In this document: piece by piece, positions 22,471-35,664 of the stretch
Layout of the letters: each line of letters begins with the position of its first letter
Position numbering within the stretch: the stretch's first letter is position 1
Assembly: GCA_023213395.1 (NCBI GenBank)
Contig: CM041465.1
Span: 15,004,001 to 15,068,000 of the forward strand
Source: Cycas panzhihuaensis
Taxonomy: Eukaryota; Cycadophyta
Length of the DNA: 64,000 nucleotides
Direction: 5' to 3'
The notes under the pieces: generated by a model
The model's input: only the letters and a program-made list of their open reading frames with translations
What the model was told of the DNA's origin: nothing
Database searches by the model: none
Translations under genes and position numbers: made by a program

Positions 22471-24339
22471 CCTTTCTCATTCTAATTGTTGGCATGTCTA
22501 ACCACTTTATTCTTATAGCTTCTACATGTTTTTAATGATTTCATATATTATTCATGCCATCTCTTCCTAAATTAACCTAGTATTTGGTATTTTATTATTT
22601 TTAATGAGATTCTATATTTAGTCCCTATAGCTAGTCCATTCACTATTTATTCTATTGAGACCCAAAGGGGAAAACTCTAGTTCATAAAAGTCAAGGTGAT
22701 ATAACTCTAGATTGATGAGAGAATTCTATTAAAAAATCAAACTTTGGATCAATGAGAGAATTTTTTCTGAAAAAATAAATGACCACATCAAACATAATGC
22801 ATTTATTTACAACATTACTATATTGATTGGCCTTTCTTACAAAGTTGGAATGTGTTATAGATGTAGGTGGAATAAAATGTGAACAATATTTATTCATCAT
22901 TTGTGTCCTCTGTATTCATGATTTGTACCCACCTACTTAATATATATTTAGATTCTGTAATGGGGCACTCAAGAAATACTATGGTTTGCTCATATATTTA
23001 GAGGTCTTCTTCTTGCCTTGATATTTGACTAGATGACTTCTATCTAATTAATTTTCTAGGGTAAATCTATAAATTTTGTAGTTTCATAAACTATCAGAAG
23101 CCCATATTTCATTCTAAGGTATTTATCATTTAGTTTTCTAATTCTTCTCAGAGTCATCTATGACCACTATATACTTATTTTTAATTGATCAAAAATTGGC
23201 TTAAGCATTGCATTTGCAAATCCTCTATTACAGAGATTTAAACTTGACATTGTAGATAATGAGATAGATTCATTTTAAAGAATTTGAGCATATTTATTGA
23301 AGAAATAGTTATGTAACCTTTATTTATTAATTTAATTCTCATTCACTAGATGATCAATGAAAGTATGCAAGATGACTGCTTTTTGAGATCCTCTCAGCAT
23401 CTTGACTTCATATCTAGTGCTAGCTTATGTTTTCTTAGCTTCAATAAGAAGAAATCTCTATTTATATCCTAAATTAATCACCCCTATCTATTGCTCATTT
23501 CATTTTTAAATTTTTTCCTATAGTTTTAAAGTCTTACTTTATATATTTTAAAATATCCTAAGTATATTACCCTTTTAATATTTGTCCTTCTTCTAAAGCT
23601 TTTTGTTTAATCTTTTTTAAAACCTTCTTTAACCTATTTTTATATTTTTAGCCTTTTTTAAAGCTTTTTTTAGCCCCAATATTTTATTTTATCCTTTTCT
23701 TAATTAAAAAATATATATTTTCAAGTTAAAATATTAAAAATTTAATGATATTTTAAGATGTTCTTAAGGATTTATTAATATAACAAAGTTTTTAAATTTG
23801 AAACATTAATAGGATAACTTCAAAATTCTTTTCATGATCATATTAGTCTTGAAAAGGGAATGGTTAGGATCCCTAAAGTTAATCACTCTCACATATATGA
23901 GTTTTATACAATTAGATAAATAAGATAAGGGACAACTCACTTTCAGGTATATTGAGTGATAAGTTGAGGTGTCAACCCATACATTTAGAGTTTGGAGACT
24001 TGGCTAGGCCTAGAGAGGGTGAGTGCCTTAGTTGGAAGTGTGCCCTTAGATGAGGATCTAATTATTAAGGTTGTAAATTTGGTATAAATGGATCCATAAT
24101 ACTAGGGGGGTGATAGAGCCTTCTAGTTCTCATGTAACTTTGAGTTTATAAAGCCCTTAAATTGCCACCTATGAATACGTATACCATCAGATAGGATCAC
24201 CTTAACTATCAAGGGCTATTAGGAAAGGAGACATTAAGACTTTAAATACTATACTAGAAAACATTATTAAGTAGATATAATACTTATTTGAGATATAATG
24301 TCACTTCAAATATTTGTAACTAACATTATTAAATTGTTT
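22471..24339. other. Unassigned AT-rich stretch
   Basis: Very AT-rich. A 69-codon open frame at 22691-22900 (minus) has no motif I recognise and could be the far N-terminal side of LINE ORF1. 23500-23780 has T/A-rich low-complexity sequence with repeated CTTTTT-type words. 23900-24240 has moderate GC and may be leader sequence of the older copia element that follows. Confidence 0.4.
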
Positions 24340-24642
24340 AGTAGTGATAATTTCTTAGCTTAGAAGAAATAAATCAAGAATATACTTATAATAAAGAAAC
24401 TTTGGAATTATGTTTCTAGTGCCACTTTTAAACTTGAACCTACTAAAGGTCCTAATGATCTTATTATTACTATACCACCTGATCTTATTGTATTTGCTAT
24501 ATTTAATGAATATAATGAAATTACAGTCTCCTTTTATAGAAAACATTGATCAAAATATTAAAATTACCATAACTTCTACTAAAGCCTAGAACATTAGCTG
24601 TGCATTATATGAAAGAAAGGATAATACCAAAGTGGTCATACT
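24340..24642 (+). pseudogene. Older copia element, gag N-terminal part
   Basis: The plus-strand reading ends in KAW-ISCALYERKDNTKVVIL, the gag helix region of Ty1/copia (usually TAWKTL...Y..KS..RV..L). It stops at 24642 where another copia element entered; the protein continues in register at 31465 with KAQLYS. The frame before 24540 is weak and broken. No 5' LTR was recognised upstream. Confidence 0.6.
24638..24642. repeat. Target-site duplication ATACT (left)
   Basis: ATACT flanks the LTR element at 24643-31459 on the left and recurs at 31460-31464 on the right. Confidence 0.85.
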
Positions 24643-25046
24643 TGTTGGAGAGATGGGATTATTATGCATTACATCTACTTAAAACACAAGTGTAACATTG
24701 AATACATTTAATATAAATTCATCTACATAATACACACCAAATCGATAGGTGGAAAACTCCTATAGGGGAAGAAAAACCACCTCATAGTAGAATATTTTAT
24801 TATAATAAAATTCAAATATACATAGATAAATTTAGTGATCTCACCATCTCTCTCTTCTGCTAACCTAACCACATAACCATGACCTACATAACCAACATAA
24901 TATGATAGATTCTTGAATAGTTATTTGAGGAGATAGGTTAAAGTTTGTTGAAATGGAAACAATCAATTTCACTAAACTTTTAGTATATAATAATTAAAGT
25001 TTATAAAGATAACATTATAATTGATTAATAAAGTTTATTTCTAACA
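24643..25046 (-). repeat. 3' LTR of the copia element
   Basis: 404 bp; on the plus strand TGTTGGAGAG to TTTCTAACA. It aligns over its whole length to 31042-31459, with a few small indels. Confidence 0.9.
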
Positions 25047-25062
25047 CCTCCCCACCCTTTAA
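25047..25062 (-). promoter_or_regulatory. Polypurine tract of the copia element
   Basis: Minus strand TAAAGGGTGGGGAGG directly before the LTR start TGTTAGAAAT. Confidence 0.8.
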
Positions 25063-25079
25063 TGTTATCTTAAATACAA

Positions 25080-25650
25080 TAGAGGATGAAGAAGATGATG
25101 AAGACTTCAACACATTAATCCTCCTTTGATGATGACTTCATCAATCTTTAATAACTCTCATAACTTGATGAACTTAGCTTTTGTGAGTGGCTTTACCAGT
25201 ATATCTATAATCTACAAATCTATAGGATAATAAGATATGCTAATAATATTATTATTTATAGGATTGTAAATAAAATACTAATATAATTCTATATGTTTAG
25301 TTCTAAAATATGCTATACAATTAGGCATGATAGAAATAGAATCTTGGTTATTAACTTTTATCTAAATAGAAGAGATAAAAAGCAAACTAAGTTTATTTAA
25401 TAAATATTTAATCCAAAGAGATTCCTTATTAGCTTCTACCAAGGCTTGATATTTAACTTCTATTGTAGATAGTGCCAATAATTACATCTTTTTGTTAAAC
25501 CATGTGATAGAAGAAGATTTAATAAAAAAGATATATCTAACTGTGGATTTTTGGTCATCTAAATCTCCTGCCCAATTAGAATTTGTATAACTTATCTATT
25601 TTAGATTAGTATTGTCCTAATTATATATTAAGCCATAATAAATTATACCT
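25080..25650 (-). pseudogene. copia RNase H
   Basis: Minus-strand reading with NSNWAGDLDDQKSTVRY, then SITWFNKKM, ALSTIEVKYQALVEANKESLWI, the usual end of copia pol (DSDWAGD-DDRKSTSGY, ALSSTEAEY-AL). The catalytic Asp of SDWAGD is replaced by Asn, while the next Asp is kept. Stops interrupt at Gln-type positions. It ends close to the polypurine tract. Confidence 0.85.
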
Positions 25651-25849
25651 TAAATATATTATAGAATTTATTTTGATACTTTTTAGTGTGATTCATGGGG
25701 CTTTTGTATATACCTAGAATACAAAGCAACATCATAGGAAATGTTTGAGAAAGTGTAGGTTAGGTAAATAAGACTTCCTATTAACTAATAATATAATGTA
25801 GGATTACACTATAAGGTTTAACAATTAGTAGATAACTTTACACTTGATT

Positions 25850-26600
25850 ATAGAGGAGTTGGGGTTGGTTTTAAATTTTCCATATTAAACCTTTTAATTA
25901 GATCAAGTATGTAGTTAAACTATGAAATAGAGATTATAGATTTAGACTAATAGATTTGAAGATCAAGAAAGTAGTGAAGAAGTCTTAGGTCTGTCATTTT
26001 AAATTTATTCATTAGAATAGATTTTAATTGAAGAATGTCAAAGAGTAAATATCTGGTTATGATAGCATCATCAACATAAAGAATTAGAATAGTGATATTG
26101 TCATCTTATCATTTGATATAAAGGTTAGAATCATTAATTCATTTAGTATATCTATTTTGAAGAAGATAGTTATATATTTTCATGTATTAAGCTCTGTGGG
26201 TTTATTTAAGACCATATAAATATTTTTTGAGTTTATAAATAAGATTGGGATTAGACACAAAATGAGGGGGTTAAGATATATAGATTTCTTTGTCAAGGTC
26301 ACTAATTAGAAAATCACTCTTTATATCTATTTGATGTATTTTTTAACAAAACTTGATTGCGATAGTAATAATAGTTTTAATTGTATTCATTTTTGCAATA
26401 TCAGTAAAGATTTTAGTATAATCAATGGTATCAATTTGAGAAAAACCTTTAATTACTAAACATATCTTATGGTTTTCTATAACTCTTTCAAATTTATATT
26501 TAGTTTAGTAAACCCATTTGTATTCTACCAAATTTTTACTTAGTGGAAATAGAACTAAATCCCAAGTTGAATTCTTTAAAAGAGCATCATATTCTATTTG
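25850..26600 (-). pseudogene. copia reverse transcriptase
   Basis: Minus-strand translation has LLYVDDAIIT near 26050-26090, the YVDD active site with both Asp kept, followed by FKMTDLRLLHYFLDLQIY, the copia post-active-site block. Upstream pieces near 26300-26520 match the finger and palm regions but are broken. It lies between integrase and RNase H as copia requires. Confidence 0.85.
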
Positions 26601-27199
26601 CATGGCTTATTGCCACACATAATTATTATAAGATTCCTTGAATATTTTAGGATCATTATTAGTCATTACTTTGGCTATTAAAGTAACATTAGATTATAAT
26701 TTTTGTGATCTAGTTCTCCTAGTATCTAATGCATTACTAGCATCAGAACTAGCATTAGAAAGGGTTTTTTGAGCCCATACTAGTTGTTTATTTTTAGGAG
26801 GTTGGTTGGAAGAAGTACATGGATCTAATATACTAGGTTTAGTTAGAGTCTAATTTTGGACTTGTGTAGATAAACTTTTAATTACTTCATTATCTCCTTA
26901 TTTTTTTGAAGGATCTATTAGTATAGTGTTAGTTAATAGACTTTTAATAGGAAGTTCAACTTAATTGGAGTTTGATGAAGATCCCTCTTCATCAAAAAGG
27001 ACATCATGCATAATTGATATTTTTTACGTGATAGGATCTAGCAATCTATAAACTTTACTTTCTTTGTTGTATCTAACGAAGATAAATTAGAGCTTTTAGG
27101 GTCTAGTTTCTTACATTTTTCCTTTAGAAAATATCCCCAAGCAATGCTTCTAAAGATTTTAAGATATTTTATAGATGGTTTATAACTAGACCACTTTTA

Positions 27200-28000
27200 T
27201 TTTGGTGTAACATTTTATAAAGATTTACCTAGTAATTAATTTAACAAGTAATTGGAGTAAGCTATTACTTCAACCCATAATTTTAAGTCAAGACCTTTTG
27301 CATGTAACATACATCTAGTCATTTTAACTAAGGTGTGATCCTTGCATTCAACAAAACCTTTTTATTGGGGAGTATAGGCAATGAAACGTTGAAATCTTAT
27401 TTCGTGCTTTTCATAGAATGAAGTGATTTTATTACTTAGGTATTTCCTTGGCATTATCAAATCTAAAAATTTTAATTTTTAAGTTGCATTGATTTTTAAC
27501 CAATGTTTTAAATTCAATAAAGATATCAAATACTTAACTTCTAGTTTTAAGCATATTGACCTGAAAATCATTGATAAGGGTAATAAAATATTTACTTTTA
27601 GAGTATGACGATACTTAGAAGGGATCATAGATGTTTGAATGCATAAGTTCAAGTAGTAATTTTAATCAAAATGAGGTTTGATAAGGGAAGGGGTCCATGT
27701 GTTACTTACCTATTATACATGCTTCGCAAACACCATAAACTATTGATAAGGGTGGGAGACCATGAACCATGTCATATTGATTTAAGTACCATAGTTTGCC
27801 ATAACTTGTATGGATAAAGTGTGCATGCCAAAGTTTACTAACTGGGTTAGAATTAGCTATGAAAGTAGTAAAGGGTTTAATTTTAAAATGATTTAGATTT
27901 GTTAAGTTATATAGACCTAATTTATAGTCAGTAGGTCCTAAAGTAATAGGTTTGAGTTTGTTAAAGAGTTACTTTATAATAAATTTATCTTTCTAGAATT
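27200..28000 (-). pseudogene. copia integrase region
   Basis: Minus-strand pieces resemble the copia integrase: a zinc-finger side near 27750-27980 and core pieces near 27280-27700, with wording such as a reading of FYEKHEIRFQRF (AYSPQQNG-V-ER usually follows). Matches are short because of stops and frameshifts, so limits are approximate. Position between protease and RT supports the call. Confidence 0.6.
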
Positions 28001-28189
28001 TGACAAAAAGGTCCTTTTAGTAGATTTGATATATAGATAAAATGTTAGGTAATAAACTTGGAACATAAAATACATCCTTAATAGAACCATCCTTCAAAGA
28101 TACATCACTAGTCCCTTTGAATTTTAATTGAGAACCACTTCTAAAAGAGATTTCTTCTTTGAAATTAGAATTAGGTTGATAACTGGATA

Positions 28190-29300
28190 AATATTCTTAG
28201 TGTCCTATCATACAGTGGGAAGCATTAGAATCTAAGATCTGCGAAGGTAGATGAAAAATAGGAGTAGAAGAAGTAGATGTAGTGGTAGTTAGAGAATTAT
28301 AAGAATTATGGGATCGTGATTAGATCCCTTTGAATCTTTCCATACTTCATAGGTGATTATGTTCCTACATATATCTATTATATACCCTCTTTTATGATAA
28401 TAAGTATAACCAACATTCTGATTATTATTGGGATTAAAATTATTCCTTTTTTAGAATGCTTGTTTATGTGAGTTTTAATTTTTAGGTGGTTCTAAGTAGT
28501 TAGGATCTTAATTATAACTATTAGAAGTAGAGCATCTATGAGGTTTTTAAAATTTAGGATAACTATTGTGATTATTTTATTAATTACTTTAGTTTCTTGA
28601 TTTGTTTTGTAGTTTAGCTTTAGGAAAAAAGGCTTGAGAAGGATCTTGAATTTTTCCAGTTTAAATTAACATAGTTTGGTATTCAACTGGTTGGTTTGTT
28701 AATTGATCAAATATAATAAGAGGGTGCCTACACTACTATCTAGTAGTTTTATATTGATTAAAAGATTTCAGAAGTTTGTTGATTACAAGATAAATAGGAG
28801 TGTCATCATCTCTTATATGAGTTATGGTTATGACATTGTATCATTTTAACTATAAATTTAATGCAATTCCATAAATTTATATTTATGAGTTGAAGGTTAG
28901 ATAAGAACTCCTCAACTATAGAGAAATCTTCATAATTTAAGTCATACATCTTTTGTTTAAGAATGACAACTTGTTGTGTATATGTTTTGTCATATTTCTC
29001 CTTGAGTTTGGCTTAGATGATGGTTAGATCATTTGTGTTAGAGAACTATCTATGTATATCTAGTGAGAGAGGGATTAAGATGGTGCCTCCATCACAGTTC
29101 ATTAGATAAACCATATAGACATCTGATATTTTGTCAGTAGGTTTCACAAACTCTCCAGCCACATACCACCTAATCTTTTGTTGTTTAAGTTAGTTAGATA
29201 CTTTGACTTTCTAGTTAGTATAATTTGTGTTATTTAAAAATGGAAATAAGATGGAAGAGGTCATCCCTAACATGATTATCATTTTGGGAAATAAACCTAT
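28190..29300 (-). pseudogene. copia gag and protease region
   Basis: The protease active site is seen near 28200-28240 as ILDSNASHCMIGH, where the usual DSGASHHM has Asn for Gly. Upstream, pieces of gag run to about 29300, including a part resembling the UBN2 gag fold near 28850-29250. Zinc-knuckle Cys residues between them were not clearly located. All frames are broken. Confidence 0.65.
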
Positions 29301-31029
29301 GTAGAGATCCTCTTTTAATTAAAAGAAATGATAAGGTAAATAATAAGAAAAAATAAACTTTTAAATTGATACAATTAAGCCACAAATATTAAATGAAGAT
29401 AGTCACAACATTTTTATTTCAAAATTAGAGGAAAAATAATATTTATTTAATATAAGTAAAGATACATAAGTATTTAAAAAATGAGTTATAAAAAATATAA
29501 ATAAATAGGGGGATTAACCCTTTAAAACATTAAAAATTAATTACAAATATTTTGAAATTATGTTTTTAATTATACATATCAAAAATTAAATCAAGTTTAT
29601 AAATATTTGTATAAATTATAATATTATTTACAATAAATAACATTAAAATAATAGTTAAATTACTTATAAATAAATTGAATGAATTTATTAAAAGATAAGT
29701 AATAAAATAATGTGATTAATTTATCAAATTAATAAATGATTAATAATGTATTAAATTGAATTAAAAATTTAAAAAAATTATAAATAAATTTATAAAATTA
29801 AAATACGTACTTAAACTTACTTATTTGTAGTCAATTCCATTGAATTTGATCAAAGTTTTCCCTATCAAAATGAAATCAAAAGTACTTGAGTGAATAGTTA
29901 AATTGATGATGTCTAAATTAGGATTTTAATGCAACTATCAAAACTAAATTCTAACTTTAGAGGATGAAGTTGTGTTAGAAAACATGTACGTGACTCTTTT
30001 GAAATATGGGGAGGGCTAAATATTAGGGGTTAAGCCCCATTTATAGATAGGTTAGGGTCATATGAGGTAGTGCTATAATCAGGGGCTAATAGGATAGGGG
30101 CTATGGACCTGAAATCTCAATTAACTAGATTAGAATATTTTTGTAATTATGAAAATATTAAATAAAATTTAATAAATATTTGACATCCATTTGGACATAA
30201 AAAGGGAAACTATGTAATCCAACTTAGTGTTTGATTGAATAATTTTGTCTGAAATGAATTGCAGTAGTGGTAGCGATCAAATTTGCATTGATGATCCAAT
30301 GTTTTAATATTTCTTTAATTTTTTTTGCTCAATGTCTTTGTGTGTAGTTATATTTACATTATGTATTAGGATTCAGAGTATTTATAGGCATCTAATCCCT
30401 ATTTTATTATGTGGCTACGTGGAGGATGTAATGGCATCATCTTCTATGTTGCAACTAAAATTGCATAATGGTTAGTCTACTCTCATCACATGCAACCTTG
30501 TGCCATCACGAGTTCTTTGTTCACTACAAGGGTTCAACTATAATTATGTCTTCTTATTGTTTACAGGGTCGTAGTTCAAATCATAACAATGATACCATCA
30601 ACGAAGAACCTGATTTAAATAAGTAGGTTGAGAGAGCATTGTTCTTCATTTATTGGCTATTGTAGTGAATACCAATAATTCCACTATATGGCATTACTCT
30701 TACAGTGAAACATTTCCCTTTCCTAGCTCTATTTACTACAAGTGACTCTATGGCATTGACGTGGGCACATTTTTCATTTTGGCATAAGTCCAAATGGCTT
30801 ATCAGTATTTCATGGCATTAATATATTAGGATATTCTTTATTCATGTCCAATCTTATCCATGAGTGAAAGTTATAATAGTCATAATAGACCTCATTCTCA
30901 GAGAGATAACACTTGCGTGTAATAAAGATCAAAAGATGAGACACTAATATATAAAGATGGAGAAGAATCTACAATATAAAATCTTGTGATGTTGATAACA
31001 TAGAGCAATGCTTAGTTCCACAATTGCTA
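29301..31029. other. Leader region of the copia element
   Basis: 1.7 kb between gag and PBS without recognised coding. 29330-29830 is extremely AT-rich with repeated ATTAATAAAT-type words. 29990-30130 is less AT-rich. It is long for a copia leader, so a further decayed insertion is possible. Confidence 0.45.
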
Positions 31030-31041
31030 GCTTTAATACCA
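31030..31041 (-). promoter_or_regulatory. Initiator-Met primer-binding site
   Basis: Minus strand TGGTATTAAAGC, 10 of 12 matching the usual TGGTATCAGAGC, directly next to the 5' LTR end. Confidence 0.85.
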
Positions 31042-31459
31042 TGTTGGAGAGAGGGGACTATTATACATTACAACTACTCAAAACACAGGCATAATATTGA
31101 ATACATTTAATACAAATTCATCTATGTAATACATACCAAATTGGTATGTGGAAAATCTATGCAAGGGAAGACAAACCACCTCATAATAGAATATTTTATT
31201 ATAATATAAATCAAATATACATAAATGAATCTAAGGATCTCATCCTCTCTCTCTTCTACTAGCTTAACCATACAACCATAACCCATGTAACCAATGTAAC
31301 ATGATAGATTCTTGAATAATTATTTAAGAAGATAGGTTAAAGTTTGTTGAAATGGAAATGGTCTATTTCACTAAACTTAGTATATAATAATTAAATACAT
31401 AATAATTAAACTTTATAAAGATAACATTATAATTAATTTAATAAAGTTTATTTTGAATA
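31042..31459 (-). repeat. 5' LTR of the copia element
   Basis: 418-bp partner of 24643-25046. It is longer mainly through an extra copy of an ATAATTAAAT/C segment near 31388-31412. It ends GAATA on the plus strand where the partner has CTAACA. Confidence 0.9.
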
Positions 31460-31464
31460 ATACT
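31460..31464. repeat. Target-site duplication ATACT (right)
   Basis: Identical to 24638-24642. Confidence 0.85.
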
Positions 31465-33600
31465 CAAAGCACAATTATACTCCACTCCTTATGCTAGTTT
31501 AGTTGTAGCTCATTTGACTCAAATCAAAGCATTGAGGAATCAATTAAATATACTTAGATAACCACTTGATGATAGTGACCTGATATCTTACATCGTGAAC
31601 ATATTACGAGGATACAACTCTCTTATTTTTGATGTCTCATTTTAATTATCTAGCCACGTTAGATTTTAATACTTTTGAGGGACTTTTGTTACAAGATAAA
31701 TGCATTTTGAATAGACTTAGAAATGTAGGTGCCTCCTCATCAACTCATACCTTAGTTGCATGGCATAAATGGAGGCAACATCATTTAGTAGTTTAGTTCC
31801 TAGGATTTAAATCAACACTAATAATTTCAATAGCATTCAAATCAGGTTGTTTGTCATTATTATGATAAATCGAGTCACATTACACTTGAATATAGAAAAA
31901 AGAGAGCTGACCTACAACAACAACAATGATATCAAAACTAACCTATAAATAAAGGTAATCCTAACCATAGTTATTGCAATTTTCAAGGAGCAAAGAGACT
32001 AAATTATAATGCAAAACACACTAATTAGGGCAATGTTAGATATCATACTTGTAACTAGTGAAGAAATTAGAATTAAGGAGGTCATATTGTTGACTCTCAA
32101 TTTTTTTTTTGCTACTTTTGTAACTCATCATTCTGATAAATCCTAATTGATTAGTTCTAGGGCATCTTGACATATTATTGGTTTTGAAGAATTACTTATA
32201 GATACAAGGCTAATTCAAGATCAATCTATAACCTTTGATGATGATGTTATACTTGAGGTTGCTAAAATTAGCAATGATCCCATTTTATTAAAAGACTGTA
32301 ACATTAAATATCATCTAAATAATATTTTTTATGTACTTGGAATAATAAGAATTTTATTATCTATTGGTTAGATAAATAAGAAAAAGTATGATATGTTATT
32401 TAGTTGCCTTGGTAAATGCCTTATTACTAATATAAATGGCAATTTGATTGCCATTAGATATGGAGACTAAAACCTCTACAAGATGGATGCAATCTCTACA
32501 CCTACACTTCTTTATACAAAAATTGGCACTTGTACTAACTTTATTTCAACTTTTGATAATTCTACTTTAACTTCTAATAGTGAAGAGTAAACTATTTCAA
32601 ATGCACATATCTCCTAGACATATTCTATAGACCAATTATGGCATCAATGCCTTGGTCATTTAAACATGAATAGTTTCCATCTACTATTCAAGCAGAATAT
32701 GGTGTATGGGTTTCCAAAAATCAAATAACTAAATGTTTTTATGAAACTTGCATTATAGGAAAACATCACAGAGCATTATTCAAATCAAATGGTTAAGCCT
32801 AGCATACTAAGGAACCATTAAGATTTATATTTCTGACATTTTTAGACTAATGTCATAAGGCTCTTTTAATGGTTATCGTTTCTTCATCACATTCATTAAT
32901 GACTTTTCTCTCAAGATTTAGGTTTATTTTTTGAAGTAAAAATTGGAACCATTTAAAAAATTCAAAGAATTTAAGCATGGCACTAAGTTAGATGTTGGTA
33001 TGCCACTTAAAATCTTCCTTTGTGATAATGGAGGTAAATATACTTTAAAAGAATTCACTCAGTTCTACAAGGATGATAACATTAAAAGGTAAATGTCTAC
33101 ACCTTATACTCCTTAGAAAAATATAGTTGCTACGAGGATGAACTAGATCTTCATTAGCAAAGGCAAAGTCATGCTTGCCACTAAAAATCTTGGACTTTAA
33201 TTCTGGATTGAAGCTATTAATATTACTGCATATCTTACCAATTTAAGTCCAACTAAGGTAGGCATGAACATTTCATTTGAGGAGGCTTGGTTAGGCCAAA
33301 ATCCCATAGTCTCACATTTGTGTATTTTTGAATACATAATATACATACATATACTAAAAGAATAGAGAAAGAAGCTTGATAAGAAAAGCAAAAAATACAT
33401 CTTTATTGTCTATATGCCTAGCTATAAAGCCTATAAACTTTATGACCTTATGGCATTCCAAATGCACACATCTTAGGATGTAATTTCTTTTGAAGAAAAT
33501 TAGGACCTAAATCTACAACAAATTTCCTTTGTTAATGATCAAGAGGATATTGTAGTAACTATTATTCCTCTTCAAGTCACATAGAATATTCTTACAGTTA
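31465..33600 (+). pseudogene. Older copia element: gag end, protease, integrase
   Basis: Continues the gag of 24340-24642. Plus-strand motifs: LTQIKALRNQLNIL and PLDDSDLISYIVN (gag, 31500-31600); LDSRASWHIIG, the DSGAS-HxxG protease site with Arg for Gly (32155-32185); LWHQCLGHLNM (GAG-pre-integrase, near 32640); the integrase core with a FIMEVN-type second Asp region (33000-33070); and near 33200-33520 the copia integrase C-terminal part (TAYLTNLSPTKVG, KKLDKKSKKYIFIVYMP, KAYKLYDLMAFQMHTS). RT and RNase H are absent: sequence breaks off after a tandem duplication and an opposite-strand Ty3 element begins. Confidence 0.85.
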
Positions 33601-33760
33601 TAACCTTATGACATTCCAAATGCACACATCTCAGGATGTAATTTTTTTTAAAGAAAATCAAGACTTAAATCTATAACAAATTTCCTTTTCTAACGATTAA
33701 GAGGATATTGTAGTAACCATTATTCCTCTTCAAGTCATATAGAATGTTCATGTAATTATA
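33441..33760 (+). repeat. 158-bp direct tandem duplication
   Basis: The segment with TGGCATTCCAAATGCACACA (33451) recurs 158 bases later (33609, TGACATTCCA...) with a few differences, and both copies end in the same CCTCTTCAAGTCA(C/T)ATAGAAT. It duplicates part of the copia integrase tail next to the junction with Ty3 sequence. Confidence 0.85.
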
Positions 33761-35664
33761 AGCTTATGATAATACCTTATCATACCTACAAATCCCCACC
33801 TTATCATACCTATAAATCCTTTGAGATTTTTTATAATTTTGGTATATGAAAGTTCAAAAATTACTACTAACCTATCTAGATCTATGAGCATTCCTTCTTT
33901 AGTTACCACATATCCTAACATTATTCCAAAAGGTACCAAAAAGGTATATTTTTTTGGATTCAAATATAAATTAGTTTTCTTATAAATGTTTAACATTAGA
34001 AGCAAATTGCTCAAATGAGTTTTAAATAAGGTGTAAAGAGTATAATCATCCAAAAATACTTCAATTATTTTCCCTATGGTTTCTTTAAAAATATTTAGAA
34101 TCACCCTTTAAAAGGTGGTTGGTGCATTAGCTAAGCCAAAATGCATGATACAGTAGGTATAATTACCTCACTCCATTATAAACGTTGTTTGCAATTAATC
34201 TTTCAAGGTAATTTAGACTTGGTTGCATCCATTGAATCCATCAGTGAATGAGAAAACCTTATGTCTAAACACCTTTTCTAAGATGCATTTAGTGAATGGG
34301 ATAGGAAATAGATCTTATTTAGTGGCCTTATTTAAGGCTTTGTAATCCATACAAACTCAAAGTTTTACGTTCTTTTTGGGAACAATTACCACTAAACTCA
34401 CAAATTCACTATTTTTGACTTTGAAGATATATCCAACTTCTAGAAACTTATCTAATTATGCCTTAACTCTTTCATTGTATTTAGGGTTTATTTTGTGTAG
34501 GTATTGCATCACAATCCTTTCCCCTTCAATTAAGTCAAACTTATACTCCCCTAATTCTAGTGGAATACCTTTAAGGTCCTTATAGGACCATGTAAAAACA
34601 TTGTTGTATTCTATAAAAAGAGTTATAGCTTTATTTAGTCTCCTTATCCAAGTAATCACCCATGTTGATATATTTAGGTTGCTCTTTTATCCTAATGTTG
34701 ATATTTTATAACTTCAATTCTTTTCCTTGGTTAGTTCTTCCACTTGTTTTCATCACAGCTGTTGATGTTTCATCTATCATTCTATCTCTAAATTCTAGAG
34801 TAGAATATGTAGGAGGAAAATTTTAGAGATTTAACTAACTCCCTTCTTCAAAAGGAGAGTTTGGCTCTAGTCTTTGCCCATCCTTTTTGATCATTTGAAT
34901 GTTGAAACATCCCAAAGCTTGAGTAATTATCTTTTACTTTAATATAGAAAGTACTATTTATGTCTTAAGATCAAATCTATAATACGTAAAAGTTATATAA
35001 AATTCCTATTCCAATTCATTCCATTTTATAATATGTGATTTGTTATAATGATGATACCAACATTTCGTTATATCCTAAAATGTGATGGCCAAATAATTAG
35101 CCCATTCATGCCATTTATGACCTTATCCCCTGAAATCTTAACATTATTCTGAACATATTTAAATGTGTCCCCATTATTAAAACATTTAGGCTACTCATGA
35201 TTATCTTTTTGAAATCTAGTTTTTATTAAAGACCAATTATGAAATTTTCTATAATGTGCACAATGCCAAGTGAAAGCTTATACAGTCAAGGATAAATAAT
35301 AGAGATGCATCTAAAATTATTCATGCCACTGATTATTATTCCAAATTTTTACATATTATACTATATGGTTTTCAATGCATCCCTTTTCACCACAAAATTA
35401 TGGAAGCTTTTTAAGACCTTTCGTAAAATAATTTTGGGTTACCATGAATGACTTATAATCTAGGTATCTCTTGCTAGTTTATTATCTTCCCTTATTAAGT
35501 CAAACTTTGTGCTTCTTTGAATAATTTTGCTAGGCTAGCTTTAAATATTGTAGTTTGATACTTTCTATCTTCTTCTAAAATATTTGATTCCTTTAGTTCT
35601 CCCTCTAAAGTTAAACCTAGATATGTCGCTAATCAATAATAATTTAATGGTTTTATTTCCTCCC
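33748..35664 (-). pseudogene. Ty3 reverse transcriptase of a split element
   Basis: 33748-34104 on the minus strand holds EVFLDDYTLY, the active site with both catalytic Asp, then NLYLNPKKYTFLV, GIMLGYVVTKEG and a FIGMIR-YYHKLI thumb part. 34456-34659 holds NNVFTWSYKDLKGIPLELGE and LHKINPKYNERV, the N-terminal RT entry. The part between carries the remaining palm motifs in broken form. 34700-35660 is the linker towards protease. The element is cut at 35664 by an LTR insertion; its gag and protease lie beyond it at 41130-43500. Confidence 0.85.

Larger units (their letters stand above)
24643..31459 (-). mobile_element. Ty1/copia retrotransposon with both LTRs, PBS, PPT and TSD
   Basis: Minus-strand element: 5' LTR 31042-31459, PBS 31030-31041, long leader, gag and protease (28190-29300), integrase (27200-28000), RT (25850-26600), RNase H (25080-25650), PPT (25047-25062), 3' LTR 24643-25046. 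The order IN before RT defines copia. A perfect 5-bp target duplication shows that the ends are the true ones. Coding regions are riddled with stops. It lies inside the gag of an older, opposite-strand copia element. Confidence 0.9.
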
